Source: Methylibium petroleiphilum PM1
GTDB lineage: Bacteria > Pseudomonadota > Gammaproteobacteria > Burkholderiales > Burkholderiaceae_C
NCBI RefSeq assembly: GCF_000015725.1
Contig: NC_008825.1
Location: 3,286,001 to 3,350,000, forward strand
DNA: 64,000 bases
Direction: 5' to 3'
Positions within the stretch are counted from its first letter, which is position 1; every line of letters begins with the position of its first letter. The position numbers and the translations under genes are program-made. The notes beneath the pieces are model-generated. The model searched no databases. It was given only the letters and a program-made list of their open reading frames with translations, and was not told where the DNA came from. Of the stretch, positions 51,187 through 59,231 are shown piece after piece.

Positions 51187-52611
51187 ATGGCCACCCGCCA
51201 CCCGCTGCCCTACGCCTACGCGAAGGCCCACTCGCTGCTGCTCGAGGACAACGGCAGCCAGCTCGTGCTGTGGGCCGGCGACGCCGTCTCGCCGTCCGTG
51301 TTGAGCGAGGTGCTGCGCCTCTACGCCGTCGACGCCCTCGAGCGCGAAGCGCCGGCCGCACTGTCGCAACGCATCGCCAGCGTCTATGCCGGCGGCGAGT
51401 CGAGCGCCGCTGCGGTGATCGGCGAAGTCGAGAGTGGCGTCGACCTGTCGCGCCTGATGCAGGACCTGCCGGCGGTGGAAGACCTGCTCGAGGCCGCCAA
51501 CGATGCACCCATCATCCGCATGCTCAACGCGCTGCTGACGCAGGCCGCGAAGGACGGCGCGAGCGACATCCACATCGAGCCCTACGAGCGCAGCTCGGCA
51601 GTGCGCTTCCGCGTCGACGGCACGCTGCGCGAGGTGGTGCAGCCGAACAAGGCGCTGCACGCCGCGCTGATCTCGCGCCTGAAGATCATGGCCGAGCTCG
51701 ACATCTCCGAGAAGCGCCTGCCGCAGGACGGCCGCATCTCGCTGCGCATCGGGGGCCGGGCAATCGACGTGCGCGTGTCCACGCTGCCCAGCGCGCACGG
51801 CGAACGTGCGGTGCTGCGGCTGCTCGACAAGGGCGACAGCACGCGCTTCACGCTCGAATCGCTGGGCATGAGCGGCGAGACGCTCACCAAGTTCAAGCGC
51901 CTCACGGCACAGCCTCACGGCATCGTGCTCGTCACGGGACCGACCGGCTCGGGCAAGACCACCACGCTGTACGCCGGCCTCGGCCAGGTCGACACGCAGA
52001 CGACCAACGTGCTGACGGTCGAGGACCCGATCGAGTACGAGCTGCCGGGGATCGGGCAGACGCAGGTCAATCCGAAGATCGACCTGACCTTCGCCAAATC
52101 GCTGCGCGCGATCCTGCGCCAGGACCCAGACGTCATCATGATCGGCGAGATCCGCGACTTCGAGACCGCGCAGATCGCGATCCAGGCCTCGCTGACCGGC
52201 CACCTGGTACTCGCCACGCTGCACACCAACGACGCGCCCAGCGCCGTCACGCGACTGACCGACATGGGCGTCGAGCCCTTCCTGCTCAGCAGCTCGCTGC
52301 TCGGTGTGCTGGCGCAGCGGCTGGTGCGCAAGCTCTGCCCGGACTGCAAGAAGCAGGACGACAAGGGGCGCTGGCACCCGGTCGGCTGTCCCACCTGCGG
52401 CAGCACCGGCTATAAGGGTCGCACCGGCGTCTACGAATTGATGGTCGCCGACAGCGCCCTGCAGAGCCTGATCCACAGCCGTGCCGCCGAGTCGCAATTG
52501 TTCGTCGCTGCGGAACGGGGCGGCATGAAGACGATGCGCGAAGACGGCGAGCGGTTGGTGGAGAGCGGGGTGACATCGCTGGAAGAGCTGTTGAGGGTGA
52601 CGAGGGAATGA
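51187..52611 (+). CDS. gspE: Type II secretion ATPase GspE
   Basis: A 474-residue cytoplasmic hexameric ATPase. The N1E domain is followed by [21 protein letters not shown], Walker A in [17 protein letters not shown], the Asp box and Walker B in [20 protein letters not shown], and the His box [15 protein letters not shown]. The zinc-binding CM domain has LCPDCKK and [19 protein letters not shown]. The start at 51187 ([15 protein letters not shown]) follows the gspD stop by ten bases. Confidence 0.96.
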   Translation: MATRHPLPYAYAKAHSLLLEDNGSQLVLWAGDAVSPSVLSEVLRLYAVDALEREAPAALSQRIASVYAGGESSAAAVIGEVESGVDLSRLMQDLPAVEDLLEAANDAPIIRMLNALLTQAAKDGASDIHIEPYERSSAVRFRVDGTLREVVQPNKALHAALISRLKIMAELDISEKRLPQDGRISLRIGGRAIDVRVSTLPSAHGERAVLRLLDKGDSTRFTLESLGMSGETLTKFKRLTAQPHGIVLVTGPTGSGKTTTLYAGLGQVDTQTTNVLTVEDPIEYELPGIGQTQVNPKIDLTFAKSLRAILRQDPDVIMIGEIRDFETAQIAIQASLTGHLVLATLHTNDAPSAVTRLTDMGVEPFLLSSSLLGVLAQRLVRKLCPDCKKQDDKGRWHPVGCPTCGSTGYKGRTGVYELMVADSALQSLIHSRAAESQLFVAAERGGMKTMREDGERLVESGVTSLEELLRVTRE

Positions 52612-52646
52612 TGGGCGGCCCGGGGTGGTTCGAGCGCTCTCGCGAC

Positions 52647-52723
52647 GCGGGCATTGAGCCCGCGCCGCTTGCCGAGCGCTGCGCTGGCCGATCTCCGTAG
52701 ACGGAGCCTCTCGGCCTTCGCTC
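52647..52723 (+). other. Structured intercistronic region between gspE and gspF
   Basis: The 122-base gap holds two strong hairpins on the sense strand. The first is GCGGGC-ATTGA-GCCCGC (52647-52663). The second is nested: GAGCG (52674-52678) with CGCTC (52719-52723), GGCCGA (52686-52691) with TCGGCC (52711-52716), and an inner CTCCG-TAGA-CGGAG (52693-52706). There is no T run, so it is not a simple terminator. It may stabilise or process the gsp mRNA or reduce gspF expression. Confidence 0.5.
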
Positions 52724-52733
52724 CACGTTCTCT

Positions 52734-53948
52734 ATGCCCGCTTACAAATTCGAAGCCCTCGACGCTGCCGGCAAGCCCAAGAGCGGCCTGCTGGAGGCCG
52801 ACAACGCCCGCGCGGCGCGGGCCCAGCTGCGGCTGCAACAGCTGGTGCCGCTGGAAGTGAAGCCGGTTCTGGGACAGGCGGCGAACAGGGGCAGCTTCCA
52901 GCTCGGCCGGCGAGTCTTCAACAGCACCGGATTGGCGATCTGGACGCGCCAGCTGGCCGGCCTGGTGAGCGCCGGCCTGCCGCTCGAACGCGCGCTGACC
53001 GCACTGACCGACGAGGCCGAGGACCCACGCCAGCGCGAACTGCTGGCCCACCTGCGTGCCGAGGTCAACGCCGGCTCACCGTTCGCCCGTGCGCTCGGCA
53101 ATGCGCCGCGCGAGTTCGACGACGTCTACCGGGCAGTCGTCGGCGCCGGCGAACAGACCGGCCAACTGGGCCTGGTGCTCGAGAAGCTCGCCGACGACCT
53201 GGAAGAGCGCCAGGAACTGCGCAGCAAGTTGATCGGCGCAGCGCTCTATCCCGCCATCGTGTCCCTGGTAGCGATCGTGATCGTGGTCTTCCTGGTCACC
53301 TACGTCGTGCCGCAGGTGGCCAGCGTGTTCGCGGGCGGCAAGCGCGCCCTGCCCTTCCTCACCAGCGCCATGCTGGCGATCAGCGCCTTCCTGCGCAGCT
53401 GGGGCTGGCTGCTCATGCTCGGCCTGGCCGGCGGCGTGGGCACGCTGCTGTTCATGCGTCGCAACGAGGTCTTCCGCGAGCGCTTCGACGCCTTCTGGCT
53501 CACGCTGCCGCTGATCGGGCGCCTGTCCCGCGGCTACAACGCCGCACGCTTCGCCGGCACGCTGGCGATGCTGGCCGGCGCCGGGGTACCGATCCTGAAG
53601 GCCCTGCAGGCGGCCGCCGAAACCCTGAGCAACCGCGCCATGCGGGCCGACGCGATGGCCGCGCTGATCCAGGTGCGCGAGGGTGCGCCGCTGGCCTCGG
53701 CCCTGGCCGGCAAGCGACGCTTTCCCGGCCTGCTGGCGATGTTTGCCCGCCTGGGCGAGCAGACCGGCCAGCTGCCCGTGATGCTGCAGCGGGCCGCTGC
53801 GCAGCTCGGCACCGAAGTGCAGCGCCGTGCGCTGGCGCTGGCCACCATCCTCGAACCCCTGCTGATCGTGGTGATGGGCGCCGTGGTGATGCTGATCGTG
53901 CTGGCCGTTCTGCTGCCGATCATCCAGCTCAACACCTGGGTCAAATGA
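52734..53948 (+). CDS. gspF: Type II secretion inner-membrane platform protein GspF
   Basis: A 404-residue polytopic protein with two cytoplasmic GspF domains and three transmembrane helices. It begins MPAYKFEALDAAGKPKSGLLEADNARAARAQLR. The first domain has FNSTGLAIWTRQLAGLVSAGLPLERAL, the first helix region LYPAIVSLVAIVIVVFLVTYVVPQV, the second domain RFAGTLAMLAGAGVPILKALQAAAETL, and the last helix LLIVVMGAVVMLIVLAVLLPIIQLN. Last gene of the T2SS operon; a minus-strand terminator overlaps its stop. Confidence 0.96.
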   Translation: MPAYKFEALDAAGKPKSGLLEADNARAARAQLRLQQLVPLEVKPVLGQAANRGSFQLGRRVFNSTGLAIWTRQLAGLVSAGLPLERALTALTDEAEDPRQRELLAHLRAEVNAGSPFARALGNAPREFDDVYRAVVGAGEQTGQLGLVLEKLADDLEERQELRSKLIGAALYPAIVSLVAIVIVVFLVTYVVPQVASVFAGGKRALPFLTSAMLAISAFLRSWGWLLMLGLAGGVGTLLFMRRNEVFRERFDAFWLTLPLIGRLSRGYNAARFAGTLAMLAGAGVPILKALQAAAETLSNRAMRADAMAALIQVREGAPLASALAGKRRFPGLLAMFARLGEQTGQLPVMLQRAAAQLGTEVQRRALALATILEPLLIVVMGAVVMLIVLAVLLPIIQLNTWVK

Positions 53949-53974
53949 AAAAGGCCGGCCCCACAGGGCCGGCC
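53948..53974 (-). terminator. Rho-independent terminator of the 54005-54298 gene
   Basis: On the minus strand GGCCGGCCC / GGGCCGGCC forms a perfect 9-bp stem with a TGTG loop, followed by five T residues (53948-53952). The element begins inside the gspF stop codon, so the two convergent transcription units end back to back. Confidence 0.85.
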
Positions 53975-54004
53975 TCCATTGCCGAACGACGTCGCTGCGC
54001 CGAA

Positions 54005-54298
54005 TCAGAGCACGGTCGCCTTCGACGATGCGCGCTGGTTCAGGGCGCTCGCGTCGCTGAGCGGCGTGCCGGCCTGCTTCAGCGACACGAAGGTCGACGG
54101 ATGCAACTCGGACAGACGCGACGCTTCGATCTGGCGCACGAAGTGCCAGCCCGAAGGCGTCTTGACGTAGGCAAAACCCGTCGGCAGATCGACGAACACG
54201 CCGAAATCCTCGACCGGCAGGGTCGTTTCGGCCTGCGCGGGCAGCAAGGCCGCCGCAACCAGGGACAGGGTAATCAGGGGGCGGAACAGGGTCTTCAT
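54005..54298 (-). CDS. Small secreted protein of unknown function
   Basis: A 97-residue protein with a signal peptide (MKTLFRPLITLSLVAAALLPAQA, cleavage near QAE). The mature 74 residues have two short beta-prone segments (DFGVFVDLPTGFAYVKTPSGWHFV) and a Ser/Ala/Asn-rich end. I do not recognise the family. It is a separate unit: a perfect TATAAT on the minus strand at 54415-54420, a leader of about 110 nt with tandem repeats, and its own strong terminator. This investment in control suggests an expressed, regulated gene. Confidence 0.7.
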   Translation of the reverse strand: MKTLFRPLITLSLVAAALLPAQAETTLPVEDFGVFVDLPTGFAYVKTPSGWHFVRQIEASRLSELHPSTFVSLKQAGTPLSDASALNQRASSKATVL

Positions 54299-54313
54299 GA
54301 CGAACCTCTAACC

Positions 54314-54401
54314 AAGCAGTCGATCGACGGCAGCCTCGTAGGTCACCGTCACCGTCGTTTCTGAAGCAGTCGATCGACGGGGTTTAGCCCGTCACCGTCA
54401 C
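54314..54401 (-). repeat. Tandem 50-base repeat in the leader of the 54005-54298 gene
   Basis: AAGCAGTCGATCGACGG occurs at 54314-54330 and 54364-54380; GTCACCGTCAC occurs at 54342-54352 and 54391-54401. The unit period is therefore 49-50 bases. On the minus strand each unit can form a GACGG...CCGTC hairpin followed by GATCGACTGCTT. The promoter-proximal one is tight (54376-54393, GACGGG/CCCGTC, six-base loop); the other has a 15-base loop. The rest of the 302-base gap (54299-54600) shows only the -10 at 54415 and a GGAGG before the AAA ATPase. Confidence 0.6.
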
Positions 54402-54414
54402 ACTAGGGTAAACC

Positions 54415-54420
54415 ATTATA
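54415..54420 (-). promoter_or_regulatory. Predicted -10 element (TATAAT) of the small secreted protein gene
   Basis: A perfect TATAAT on the minus strand; the -35 region (about 54438-54443) is a poor match. The predicted start is near 54408, placing the tandem repeat inside the untranslated leader. Confidence 0.4.
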
Positions 54421-54600
54421 TCCGGATCTGTGTCTGCCTGCACAGAACCTGTTGCAGTGCGGCATCGGCTTGCTCTTCCCGATCCCCCCGGCACGTGGGT
54501 TGCATGCGATCTGCTCGGGGTTTGCCCCGTTGATCCGAGGCTGGCTTGCGGCAGGCTTTGCTGCAATGCATCTCAATGGGTTGTCGTCTGGAGGATCTGA

Positions 54601-55611
54601 ATGCCATCCACCGCCACAGAACTCGTGACCGTGCCGACCGGGCTGCCGCGATCAGGCTTGCCCATCGCCCACATGCGCAGCGTCTACCGCCTCGGTGACG
54701 TTGAGCGCCGGCTCGAGAAGCTGCCACCCAAGGAACACGAGAGCCTGCGTGCCACCTACGAACGCATGCTCGAAAAGGGCGCGGAGCGCTTCCAGGTCAA
54801 GCCCTCGGGCGTGCCGGCGATGGATCATCTCTACGAGCAACTGCCCAATTTCCACGACGTGCTCGACGACGTGAAGCGCCAGCTGGCGCTGTGCCACGAC
54901 AGCCGCGACGCGCTCGAGATCACGCCGATGCTGCTGTTGGGTCCCCCGGGTGTCGGCAAGACCCATTTCGCGCGCGAGATGGCGCAGTTGCTCGGCACCG
55001 GCCTGGGCTTCCTGTCGATGAGTTCCCTGACAGCCGGCTGGGTGCTCAGCGGCGCCTCCAGCCAGTGGAAGGGTGCGCGGCCCGGCAAGGTGTTCGAGAC
55101 CCTGGTCGACGGTCAGTACGCCAACCCGGTGATGGTGGTGGACGAGATCGACAAGACCGGTGGCGAGCACGCTTACGACCCGCTGGGCGCGCTGTACGGC
55201 CTGCTGGAGCACGACACCGCCGGCAGCTTCACCGACGAGTTCGCGGAGGTCGCGATCGACGCCAGCCAGGTGATCTGGGTCGCCACCGCCAACGATGCAC
55301 GGGCGATTCCCGAGCCCATCCTGAACCGCATGAACGTGTTCGAGGTGCAGATGCCCGATGCCGCCGCGGCGCGTGCGATCGCTGCGCGCCTGTACCGCGG
55401 CATCCGCGCCGACCATGACTGGGGCAGCCGCTTCGCGCCGGAGCCCGGCGACGACGTGCTCGATGCGATGGCCGAGCTGGCGCCGCGCGAGATGCGGCGC
55501 GCCTGGATGACGGCCTTCGGCAACGCCAAGCTCGCCGGCCGTGCGGCGGTCGAGCCGCGCGATCTGCCGGAAGCGCACGGCCGGAAGGCCGCCATCGGCT
55601 TCATGCAGTAG
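54601..55611 (+). CDS. Lon-like AAA+ ATPase without protease domain
   Basis: A 336-residue AAA+ protein. A helical N-terminal stretch (DVERRLEKLPPKEHESLRATYERMLEKGAERF) leads to Walker A in LLLGPPGVGKTHFAREMA, Walker B in VMVVDEIDKTGG, sensor 1 in IWVATANDARAIPEPILNRM (arginine finger included) and a short sensor-2 lid (LAPREMRRAWMTAFGNA). It resembles the ATPase module of Lon, but the Lon substrate domain and the Ser-Lys protease domain are absent. The start follows GGAGG. Its role is unknown; unfoldase or remodelling activity is inference. Confidence 0.82.
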   Translation: MPSTATELVTVPTGLPRSGLPIAHMRSVYRLGDVERRLEKLPPKEHESLRATYERMLEKGAERFQVKPSGVPAMDHLYEQLPNFHDVLDDVKRQLALCHDSRDALEITPMLLLGPPGVGKTHFAREMAQLLGTGLGFLSMSSLTAGWVLSGASSQWKGARPGKVFETLVDGQYANPVMVVDEIDKTGGEHAYDPLGALYGLLEHDTAGSFTDEFAEVAIDASQVIWVATANDARAIPEPILNRMNVFEVQMPDAAAARAIAARLYRGIRADHDWGSRFAPEPGDDVLDAMAELAPREMRRAWMTAFGNAKLAGRAAVEPRDLPEAHGRKAAIGFMQ

Positions 55612-55663
55612 CGCTCTTCGCTGCGGGCCGGCGCAGCGCACGCCGCCCGGCTAGCATCGGTGC

Positions 55664-56560
55664 ATGTCCGTTTCCCTTGCCGGCCAGCTGGTCGTGGCCA
55701 TCTCCTCGCGCGCGCTGTTCGACTTCGAAGAAGAGAACACCATCTTCGAAGGCAACGACGACCGCGCCTACATGCAGCTGCAACTGCAGCGGCTCGATCG
55801 GCCCGCGCGTCCCGGCGTCGCGTTCTCGCTGGTGCACAAGCTGCTCGCCTTCACCACACCTGAAGCGCCGCGCGTCGAGGTGGTGATCCTGTCGCGCAAC
55901 GACCCGGTCTCCGGCATGCGGGTGTTCCGCTCGGCCCAGCACTACGGCCTGCCGATCCAGCGCGGCGTGTTCACGCGCGGCAGTTCGCCGTGGCGCTACC
56001 TGAAGCCGCTGCACGCCAACCTGTTCCTGAGCGCGAACGACGCCGACGTGCGCTCGGCGCTCGAGGCCGGCGTGCCGGCGGCGCGCGTGCTGCCGCATGC
56101 GGCGCGCGCCTCGGAGGCGCACCCGAACGAGGTGCGCATCGCCTTCGACGGCGACGCCGTGCTGTTTTCCGACGAGGCCGAGCAGGTGTTCCAGAGCGGC
56201 GGCCTCGACGCCTTCCAGCGCCACGAGGCCGATCGCGCTGCCAGTCCGCTGGCCGCCGGGCCGTTCAAGCCCTTGCTGCATGCCCTGCAGCAACTGCAGC
56301 AGGCCAGTACCGAGCGCATGCGTCTGCGCACCGCGCTGGTCACCGCCCGCAGCGCGCCCGCCCACGAACGCGCGATCCGCACGCTGATGGACTGGCACAT
56401 CGAGGTCGACGAGGCCATGTTCCTCGGCGGCCTGCCGAAGGGCGAGTTCCTGCGCGAGTTCGAGCCCGACTTCTTCTTCGACGACCAGACCCGCCATGTG
56501 GAGAACGCTGCGCACCACGTCCCTTCGGGACATGTGGCCTCGGGCGTCTCCAACCCCTGA
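55664..56560 (+). CDS. 5'-nucleotidase (PF06189-type)
   Basis: A 298-residue HAD-like nucleotidase of the cytosolic type. The N-terminal nucleophile region is LVVAISSRALFDFEEENTIF, VVILSRNDPVSGMRVFRS is the second motif, and RIAFDGDAVLFSDEAEQVF plus the C-terminal FLREFEPDFFFDDQTRH are signatures of the family. It is expected to dephosphorylate nucleoside monophosphates. A small unknown gene follows 23 bases later. Confidence 0.88.
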   Translation: MSVSLAGQLVVAISSRALFDFEEENTIFEGNDDRAYMQLQLQRLDRPARPGVAFSLVHKLLAFTTPEAPRVEVVILSRNDPVSGMRVFRSAQHYGLPIQRGVFTRGSSPWRYLKPLHANLFLSANDADVRSALEAGVPAARVLPHAARASEAHPNEVRIAFDGDAVLFSDEAEQVFQSGGLDAFQRHEADRAASPLAAGPFKPLLHALQQLQQASTERMRLRTALVTARSAPAHERAIRTLMDWHIEVDEAMFLGGLPKGEFLREFEPDFFFDDQTRHVENAAHHVPSGHVASGVSNP

Positions 56561-56583
56561 CACCACGATGGCCGGAGCCTGCC

Positions 56584-56877
56584 ATGCCCGATGACTTCTT
56601 CGCGCCACCGGCGTTCAAGGCCGACGAGGCACTCGCCGCGCTCAAGCGCCGCCTGCGCGAATGGCGGCTCGTCGAGCGCGAGGGCCGTTTCGAACTGCAG
56701 GGTCGCGCGATCGCGGAGCTCCAGTTGGAGGGTGGCGCGATCCGCGCGCGCACCGTGCGCATGCCGGCCATGTCGCCCCAATGGGACGAGACACGGCTGC
56801 ACAACAGTGCCGATGTCCGGCGCTTCAGCGAGGCGCTGCAGCAGCGCCTCACGCGCTGGGCCGACCGCGACGAGTGA
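56584..56877 (+). CDS. Conserved-looking hypothetical protein
   Basis: A 97-residue acidic/basic mixed protein with no signal peptide or membrane segment. It has an amphipathic helix (DEALAALKRRLREWRLVER), a short beta segment (RFELQGRAIAELQLEGGAIRARTVRM) and a C-terminal helix (DVRRFSEALQQRLTRWADRD). I do not recognise the family. It follows the 5'-nucleotidase by 23 bases in the same direction, so it is probably cotranscribed. Confidence 0.65.
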   Translation: MPDDFFAPPAFKADEALAALKRRLREWRLVEREGRFELQGRAIAELQLEGGAIRARTVRMPAMSPQWDETRLHNSADVRRFSEALQQRLTRWADRDE

Positions 56878-57030
56878 GCAGCGACGGCTCGGGGTTTTCC
56901 CCCCTGCCACCACGTCATTCCGCAGGCGCGCACGAGCTCGCCGCTGCGCTTACGTAGTTTCCGGCATGGCTGCTGCCGCGGGAGCCTCTAGCATCGCTCA
57001 CCGTTTGACGTTTCCCCCAAGGAGTTCTGC

Positions 57031-58002
57031 ATGAAGCGCATCCTGCTCACTGCTGCCGCCGCCCTCGCCGTGACCGGCGCCCTGGCCGAGTACCCGGAGA
57101 AGCCGATCACCATCGTCGTGCCGTTCTCCGCCGGCGGCCCGACCGACAAGGTGGCACGCGACTTCGCCGAAGCCGTGCGCAAGCCGCTGGGCGGCGCGAC
57201 GATCGTGATCGAGAACGTCGGCGGAGCGGGCGGAACGCTGGGTGCCGCCAAGGTTGCGAAGGCCTCACCCGACGGCTACACGCTGCTGCTGCACCACATC
57301 GGCATGGCCACCTCACCGGCGCTCTACCGCAACCTGCAGTACAAGACGCTCGACGACTTCGAGTACCTCGGCCTGATCAACGAAGTGCCGATGACCCTGA
57401 TCGGCAAGCCGACGCTGCCGGCCTCGAACTACGCCGAACTGCTGAAGTGGCTGGACGCGAACAAGGGCAAGGTCAATCTCGCGAACGCCGGCCTGGGTGC
57501 GGCCTCGCACCTGTGCGGCCTGCTGTTCCAGTCCACGCTGAAGGCCGATATGACCACCGTGCCCTACAAGGGTACCGGCCCGGCGATGACCGACCTGATC
57601 GGCGGCCAGGTCGACATCATGTGCGACCAGACCACCAACACCACCGCCCAGATCGAGGGCGGCAAGGTGAAGGCCTATGCCGTCACCACGCCCAAGCGTC
57701 TGACGACGCCGGCGCTGGCCAAGCTGCCCACGCTCGACGAGTCGGGCATGAAGGGTTTCAACGTCAGCATCTGGCATGGTCTCTACGCGCCGAAGGGAAC
57801 GCCGAAGGCGGTGCTCGACAAGGTCAACGCCGCACTGAAGACCGCACTGCATGACGCCGACTTCCTGAAGCGCGAGGAGGCTCTGGGCGCGGTGGTCGTG
57901 AACGACGCACGCACCAGCCCGGCCGAGCACAAGAAGTGGGTCTCGTCGGAGATCGACAAGTGGGGCCCCGTCATCAAGGCCGCCGGACAGTACGCCGACT
58001 GA
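57031..58002 (+). CDS. Tripartite tricarboxylate transporter substrate-binding protein (Bug/TctC family)
   Basis: A 323-residue periplasmic binding protein. The signal peptide is MKRILLTAAAALAVTGALA. The Bug signature begins YPEKPITIVVPFSAGGPTDKVAR, followed by VIENVGGAGGTLGAAKVAKASPDGYTLLL, VPYKGTGPAMTDLIGGQVDIMCD and GLYAPKGTPKAVLDKVNAAL. The family binds carboxylates and related small acids. No tctA/tctB permease genes are adjacent, as is common for the many orphan Bug proteins of Burkholderiales. The start follows AAGGAG; a terminator follows. Confidence 0.94.
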   Translation: MKRILLTAAAALAVTGALAEYPEKPITIVVPFSAGGPTDKVARDFAEAVRKPLGGATIVIENVGGAGGTLGAAKVAKASPDGYTLLLHHIGMATSPALYRNLQYKTLDDFEYLGLINEVPMTLIGKPTLPASNYAELLKWLDANKGKVNLANAGLGAASHLCGLLFQSTLKADMTTVPYKGTGPAMTDLIGGQVDIMCDQTTNTTAQIEGGKVKAYAVTTPKRLTTPALAKLPTLDESGMKGFNVSIWHGLYAPKGTPKAVLDKVNAALKTALHDADFLKREEALGAVVVNDARTSPAEHKKWVSSEIDKWGPVIKAAGQYAD

Positions 58003-58037
58003 GGCAAGACCCGCGGCCACGAAGGCCAAACTCAGCA

Positions 58038-58062
58038 AGCCACTCCTCGGAGTGGCTTTTTT
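58038..58062 (+). terminator. Rho-independent terminator of the Bug-family gene
   Basis: AGCCACTC / GAGTGGCT forms an 8-bp stem with a CTCG tetraloop (58038-58057), followed by five T residues. It lies 35 bases past the stop. Confidence 0.88.
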
Positions 58063-58072
58063 GCGTCGGCGC

Positions 58073-58693
58073 TCAGCTGAATCGGCAATGCAGGCTCGTG
58101 TCGCCGACCTGCGCCAGCCACACATGCCCGCCCGGCTGCAGCAGCGCGTTGCGCAACACCCAGCCGCCCGCATCGGCCTGCAGGCCCAGGCGCAGCAGGT
58201 CGCCCATCACGGCATCGGAGTCGCGCAGCCCGAGCGGCAGGTCGGGCGTGCGCCGCCGTTCCTCGCGCCAGGCCGCGGCGCATTGCGAATACGGCAGCCG
58301 GCCCTGCGCCACCGCTTGCGCCAGCGGGCTCTCCGGTGGAGGGAAGGGCCGCAGCGACGCGTCGAAGCACTCGCGTCCGAAGCGGCCGAACTTCGGGTCG
58401 CCGTCGAGATACCACTGGCTCAGCAACTTGGCGCGCCGCTGCGGCAGATCGAACACGAACTCCCAGCGCCGGGCTGCGCCGTCCCGGGCCACGCCCTGGG
58501 GCGCCAGCACATGCTTCAGCCGCGCGTCGGAATCGAACTGGTGGGCCGTCTTCACGGCCTGCTCCAGCGCGTGCGAGACGAGGCAGGGCACGCCGCCGCC
58601 GGGCGGACGCTCGTTTCGGGTCAGTGGCTCGTGCAGGCTGTTGCGATCGAGCCGACGATCGATGCTGTTGAGTAGACGGCGCAGAGCGGTCAC
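58073..58693 (-). CDS. Hypothetical protein
   Basis: A 206-residue soluble protein without signal peptide. It carries GGGVPCLVSHALEQAVKTA, AARRWEFVFDLPQRRAKLLSQWYLDGDPKFG and a C-terminal GGWVLRNALLQPGGHVWLAQVGDTSLHC. I cannot assign it to a family. Its start is GTG at 58693, preceded by a full AGGAGG, so translation is well supported. It is convergent with the Bug gene terminator and followed upstream by the dtd end. Confidence 0.65.
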   Translation of the reverse strand: MTALRRLLNSIDRRLDRNSLHEPLTRNERPPGGGVPCLVSHALEQAVKTAHQFDSDARLKHVLAPQGVARDGAARRWEFVFDLPQRRAKLLSQWYLDGDPKFGRFGRECFDASLRPFPPPESPLAQAVAQGRLPYSQCAAAWREERRRTPDLPLGLRDSDAVMGDLLRLGLQADAGGWVLRNALLQPGGHVWLAQVGDTSLHCRFS

Positions 58694-58772
58694 GCGGCCC
58701 TCCTCGAAAGGGCCCGCGTCGTCACCAGATCACAGCGCTCGCGGCGACGGCAAGGAGAGTACAGGCGGTGCG

Positions 58773-59231
58773 TCATGGTCTCAGTTTGTCATGTCCGACG
58801 ACGAGCGGGATCGTCACCGGCCCGTCGTTGACCAGGAGCACTTGCATGTCGGCACCGAATTCTCCACATTCGACCGGGGTGTGCCGAGAACGCGCCGTGG
58901 CCAGCAACCTTTCATAGAGCACCCGGCCTTGCTCCGCAGGTGCAGCGCCGCTGAAGCTGGGGCGGTTGCCACCCGAGCAATCGGCCGCCAGCGTGAACTG
59001 GCTGACGATGAGCAGACCGCCGCCAGCCTCCACCACGCTGCGGTTCATCTTGCCGGCATCGTCGGAAAACACACGCAGCTTGAGCAGGCGCTCGACCAGC
59101 TTGTCGGCCACGGCTCCGGTATCCGAGGGCTCCGCGCACACCAGCACCAACAAGCCCGGGCCGATCTCGCCGACTCGGCGGCCACCGACCTCGACCCGCG
59201 CCTGGCTGACACGCTGCAGCAACGCGATCAC
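58773..59231 (-). CDS. dtd: D-aminoacyl-tRNA deacylase
   Basis: The 152-residue DTD enzyme that removes D-amino acids (and glycine from mischarged tRNA-Ala) from tRNA. Signature motifs: [10 protein letters not shown] (SQxxL) and [10 protein letters not shown] (N-x-GPxT). [18 protein letters not shown] and [13 protein letters not shown] match the family. The start is GTG and overlaps the cation-efflux stop (GTGA), so it is translationally coupled to it. Confidence 0.95.
   Translation of the reverse strand: MIALLQRVSQARVEVGGRRVGEIGPGLLVLVCAEPSDTGAVADKLVERLLKLRVFSDDAGKMNRSVVEAGGGLLIVSQFTLAADCSGGNRPSFSGAAPAEQGRVLYERLLATARSRHTPVECGEFGADMQVLLVNDGPVTIPLVVGHDKLRP

Noticed and set aside
54314-54401. 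CRISPR array or guanidine-II riboswitch reading of the tandem repeats
   Set aside because: Only two units, with no constant-length spacers and no cas genes; the hairpin loops lack the ACGR pair expected of guanidine-II.
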